A DNA stretch of 64,000 nucleotides, taken from Vibrio echinoideorum. GTDB lineage: Bacteria > Pseudomonadota > Gammaproteobacteria > Enterobacterales > Vibrionaceae. Position numbers and translations under genes: made by a program. The notes beneath the pieces are model-generated. The model had not been told where the DNA came from, searched no databases, and saw only the letters and a list, made by a program, of their open reading frames with translations. Positions within the stretch are counted from its first letter, which is position 1. Every line of letters begins with the position of its first letter. Shown here piece after piece: positions 62,045 to 64,000 of the stretch. Location of the stretch: the NCBI RefSeq assembly GCF_024347455.1, contig NZ_AP025484.1, forward strand, positions 868,001-932,000, written 5' to 3'.

Positions 62045-63491
62045 AAGGTATCTCCAAAATAAATGTTGTTGGGGGGCCTATAAGCGTCATGTGACCGCCC
62101 ATTTTTCCGACCATAGATTCCACTATCGTCAGACCTAAACCGAGTCCACTCTTACTTACGAATGGCTTTCTTAGTTGTCCCCAATCTTTGCGGGATAAGT
62201 CTCCATTATCTATAACTTTGAATGTCAGCTTCTTGTCAGAAGTATTCAGTTCTAGTATCACTGGAGCAACACCGTATTTCACGGCATTTCTGATTAGGTT
62301 GTCGATACACGTTCCTAACCAATATACGTTCACTTTTGCAGCAATGTCTTTATTCACACGCAGTTCAATTCCTGGTGCGAAATCTTCTTCAACTTTGTAT
62401 TGCAGCCACTCTTCTACGCTTGGTACCCACTCTGTCGCTAATGGTTGGTTATCCGACTGCAAATAGTCTTTACTCGCTTCTGCTAGTTGTCTTAAACGGC
62501 GAGTGTCTTCACATAATCTACGAAACTCATCATATACCGTTTCCGGTAGCTGTTCGAACTCACGTCTAAAGCCTTCAACAGTCAGTGACAAACTTGCAAT
62601 CGGTGTTCTTAGTTCATGCGTTAAGATTTGAAGCACCAGCATGCGGCTTTTCATCTCTTGCTTCTTACTATTCCAACGGTAAACCGCCCAACCTAAGACA
62701 AGCAAGATGTTAGCTATCACCAAGATAAACATGGCGATTTGAAGAAGCTCGGAATGATCTTCTATCTCCCAACAAACGTTACCGCGTTGGACAAAACAAC
62801 TGTTACCTTCTGACGATAAGCTGAACGATAAGCCGGCAAGTGTCGCGTTTTCGTTCCAAACTGGCTCTTTATACAAATAGTATCGATCGCCGCGTTTAAC
62901 CCACATTTCATCTAGTTCAACAAACATACTCGCACCGGCTAGCAGCGCCGTGATGGCTTCATTGTCCATTTGTTGTAAACGAGAGAGCAGTTCGTCATGC
63001 TCAGTATTTGGGCGCTCTTGGATATGCATAAAACGCTTTAAAGAGTCGAACTTGTCTGGGTACTTCTCAACGTATCTTGCAGCATATGAACCACCACCCG
63101 GATGAATCAAACCACTACGGCTAAACCAACGATCGGAAAGCTTGGTTCCTTTACATAGTGCTCGCGTAAAAACCAAAGGCTCTGTTATTAAAGGACTTAA
63201 TGGTAATTTTCCGCTACAGGTTTTTGATAACTGGTATAAGCGTTGGATGTCTTTTAATGGATATTCTGCTGTTTGTGGCAGCATCGAAGACGGCATGATC
63301 AAACGAGTCGGATAATCAGCTTGAAGCAGTCGAATATCATAAGATTCAACCGCCGTTTCATGATCAAAGAGTTTGGTAAAGTTATCGATACGCTCAGGCA
63401 GAGAATCAGCAAACGCGTTTACTGAGACCGATAACGTAGCAATAAGAAGAGTAAATGTTCTTTTGATGATCACAAACCAACGCAAATTCAT
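62019..63491 (-). CDS. vxrA: Sensor histidine kinase VxrA (WigK)
   Basis: The 490-residue kinase starts at the ATG at 63491; a TTG three codons upstream is in frame. An N-terminal signal/membrane segment, a large periplasmic sensor domain (about 30-245), a transmembrane helix (about 250-270), a HisKA domain with H292 in ILTHELRTPIASL, and an HATPase domain with N-box NLIRNAVKYG and the G-rich loop SGLGLGL are visible. It is the first gene of vxrABCDE. The periplasmic domain is the likely sensor of wall stress. Confidence 0.93.
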   Translation of the reverse strand: MNLRWFVIIKRTFTLLIATLSVSVNAFADSLPERIDNFTKLFDHETAVESYDIRLLQADYPTRLIMPSSMLPQTAEYPLKDIQRLYQLSKTCSGKLPLSPLITEPLVFTRALCKGTKLSDRWFSRSGLIHPGGGSYAARYVEKYPDKFDSLKRFMHIQERPNTEHDELLSRLQQMDNEAITALLAGASMFVELDEMWVKRGDRYYLYKEPVWNENATLAGLSFSLSSEGNSCFVQRGNVCWEIEDHSELLQIAMFILVIANILLVLGWAVYRWNSKKQEMKSRMLVLQILTHELRTPIASLSLTVEGFRREFEQLPETVYDEFRRLCEDTRRLRQLAEASKDYLQSDNQPLATEWVPSVEEWLQYKVEEDFAPGIELRVNKDIAAKVNVYWLGTCIDNLIRNAVKYGVAPVILELNTSDKKLTFKVIDNGDLSRKDWGQLRKPFVSKSGLGLGLTIVESMVGKMGGHMTLIGPPTTFILEIPCETDIASR

Positions 63492-63712
63492 ATAGATCAA
63501 TCAAATATATACCATTCCCTATCAAAGATAAATTTTTAACCGCATGAAAAATAGTGTTGATTACCAGTGACAACGATTGCGCTGTTGGATTCTGGAAAAT
63601 ATAACGGATACATTTGTCCCTAACCTACAAATAGTAGCTCTGGGCCCCAGATAGGTAAACTGGATCTCTAGAGAGATAAGCAATGGCACTTAATAGATAA
63701 ACAAGCGCTTCA

Positions 63713-63744
63713 AAAACAAAAAAAGGAGCTCAAATGAGCTCCTC
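63713..63744 (-). terminator. Rho-independent terminator of the pnt operon
   Basis: GGAGCTC-AAAT-GAGCTCC is a perfect seven-base stem; on the minus strand a T-run follows directly. Confidence 0.88.
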
Positions 63745-63766
63745 AGTATTGCAAGGTGTTTAGCCT

Positions 63767-64000
63767 TTATAGATGCTCTAAGATACCCAAGCAACTCTGT
63801 TTAGCATCACCAAACAGCATCTGCGTGTTATCTTTAAAGAACAATGGGTTTTGCACACCTGCATAACCCGTGTTCATAGAGCGTTTGAACACGACAACGT
63901 TTTGAGCATTCCAAACTTCCAACACTGGCATTCCTGCAATTGGGCTGTTTGGATCTTCTAATGCTGCTGGGTTCACGGTGTCATTTGCACCAATAACCAA
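63767..64000 (-). CDS. pntB: NAD(P) transhydrogenase subunit beta, C-terminal part (runs off the right edge)
   Basis: The last 77 codons of the gene are present and the start lies beyond the window. The residues [24 protein letters not shown] and [13 protein letters not shown] are the highly conserved NADP-binding C-terminal domain of PntB. The enzyme couples proton movement to hydride transfer between NADH and NADP. pntA should lie further right. Confidence 0.95.
   Translation of the reverse strand: MVIGANDTVNPAALEDPNSPIAGMPVLEVWNAQNVVVFKRSMNTGYAGVQNPLFFKDNTQMLFGDAKQSCLGILEHL

Noticed and set aside
1..64000. CRISPR arrays, tRNA or rRNA genes
   Set aside because: No spaced short repeats, no tRNA-like cloverleaf and no rRNA sequence were noticed on reading either strand.

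Overview
This window is a stretch of a Vibrio genome, most likely a Splendidus-clade-like marine species. It carries genes of characteristic Vibrio type: the surface lysophospholipase VolA with FadL, the VxrABCDE envelope-stress operon, a HutA-type haem receptor, FabV, a DUF3389-like protein and a DUF3319-like protein. From memory, the order pntB / vxrA-E / yciH / ddl / lysR-hutA matches V. cholerae chromosome II (around VCA0563-VCA0576), so I infer chromosome II. A 28-bp Xer dif site at 54349-54376, two perfect matS sites (35932, 39835) and one near-perfect matS-like site (58796) indicate that the window lies in the replication terminus region of that chromosome.

Layout. 1-4 kb: a partial secreted protein and an AaeX/AaeA/AaeB-like efflux operon on the minus strand. 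4-9 kb: AspT antiporter, AspD aspartate decarboxylase and the pyridoxal kinase PdxY, which probably form a proton-motive aspartate/alanine cycle with a cofactor supply. 9-13 kb: patatin lipoprotein, small exported protein, LysR regulator and a POTRA-less BamA-type barrel preceded by a leader terminator. 13-20 kb: PhnA, VolA-FadL, an M50 membrane protease and an M48 lipoprotein. 20-31 kb: metabolic and housekeeping genes (MenI, SgrR-like regulator, DMT exporter, YjdF, 2OG oxygenase, J-domain protein, a PBP2, an ABC-class ATPase). 31-44 kb: EAL phosphodiesterase, FabV, TesA, YbbA-YbbP, a FAD oxidoreductase, the PxpABC 5-oxoprolinase and GalE. 44-54 kb: a 24-residue membrane peptide, HutA with a Fur box, LysR, the PatZ/Pka acyltransferase, a SPOR lipoprotein, Ddl, an orphan Cre-like recombinase, a DUF3319-like protein and YciH.

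54.3-59.1 kb is the accessory core. It contains dif, then a full IS1202/ISNCY-type insertion sequence inserted exactly one 24-bp target repeat from the dif edge, then a second chimeric, internally deleted copy. Beyond these lie a small outer-membrane barrel, a superinfection-immunity-like membrane protein, a frameshifted GGDEF gene and a multiply broken unknown gene. 59.1-63.5 kb is the vxrABCDE operon, and the window ends in pntB.

The most striking observation is the dif site serving as a repeated landing pad for an insertion sequence, next to an orphan tyrosine recombinase and decayed cargo. All functional names rest on reading translated sequence and recalled family features; no database search was run.
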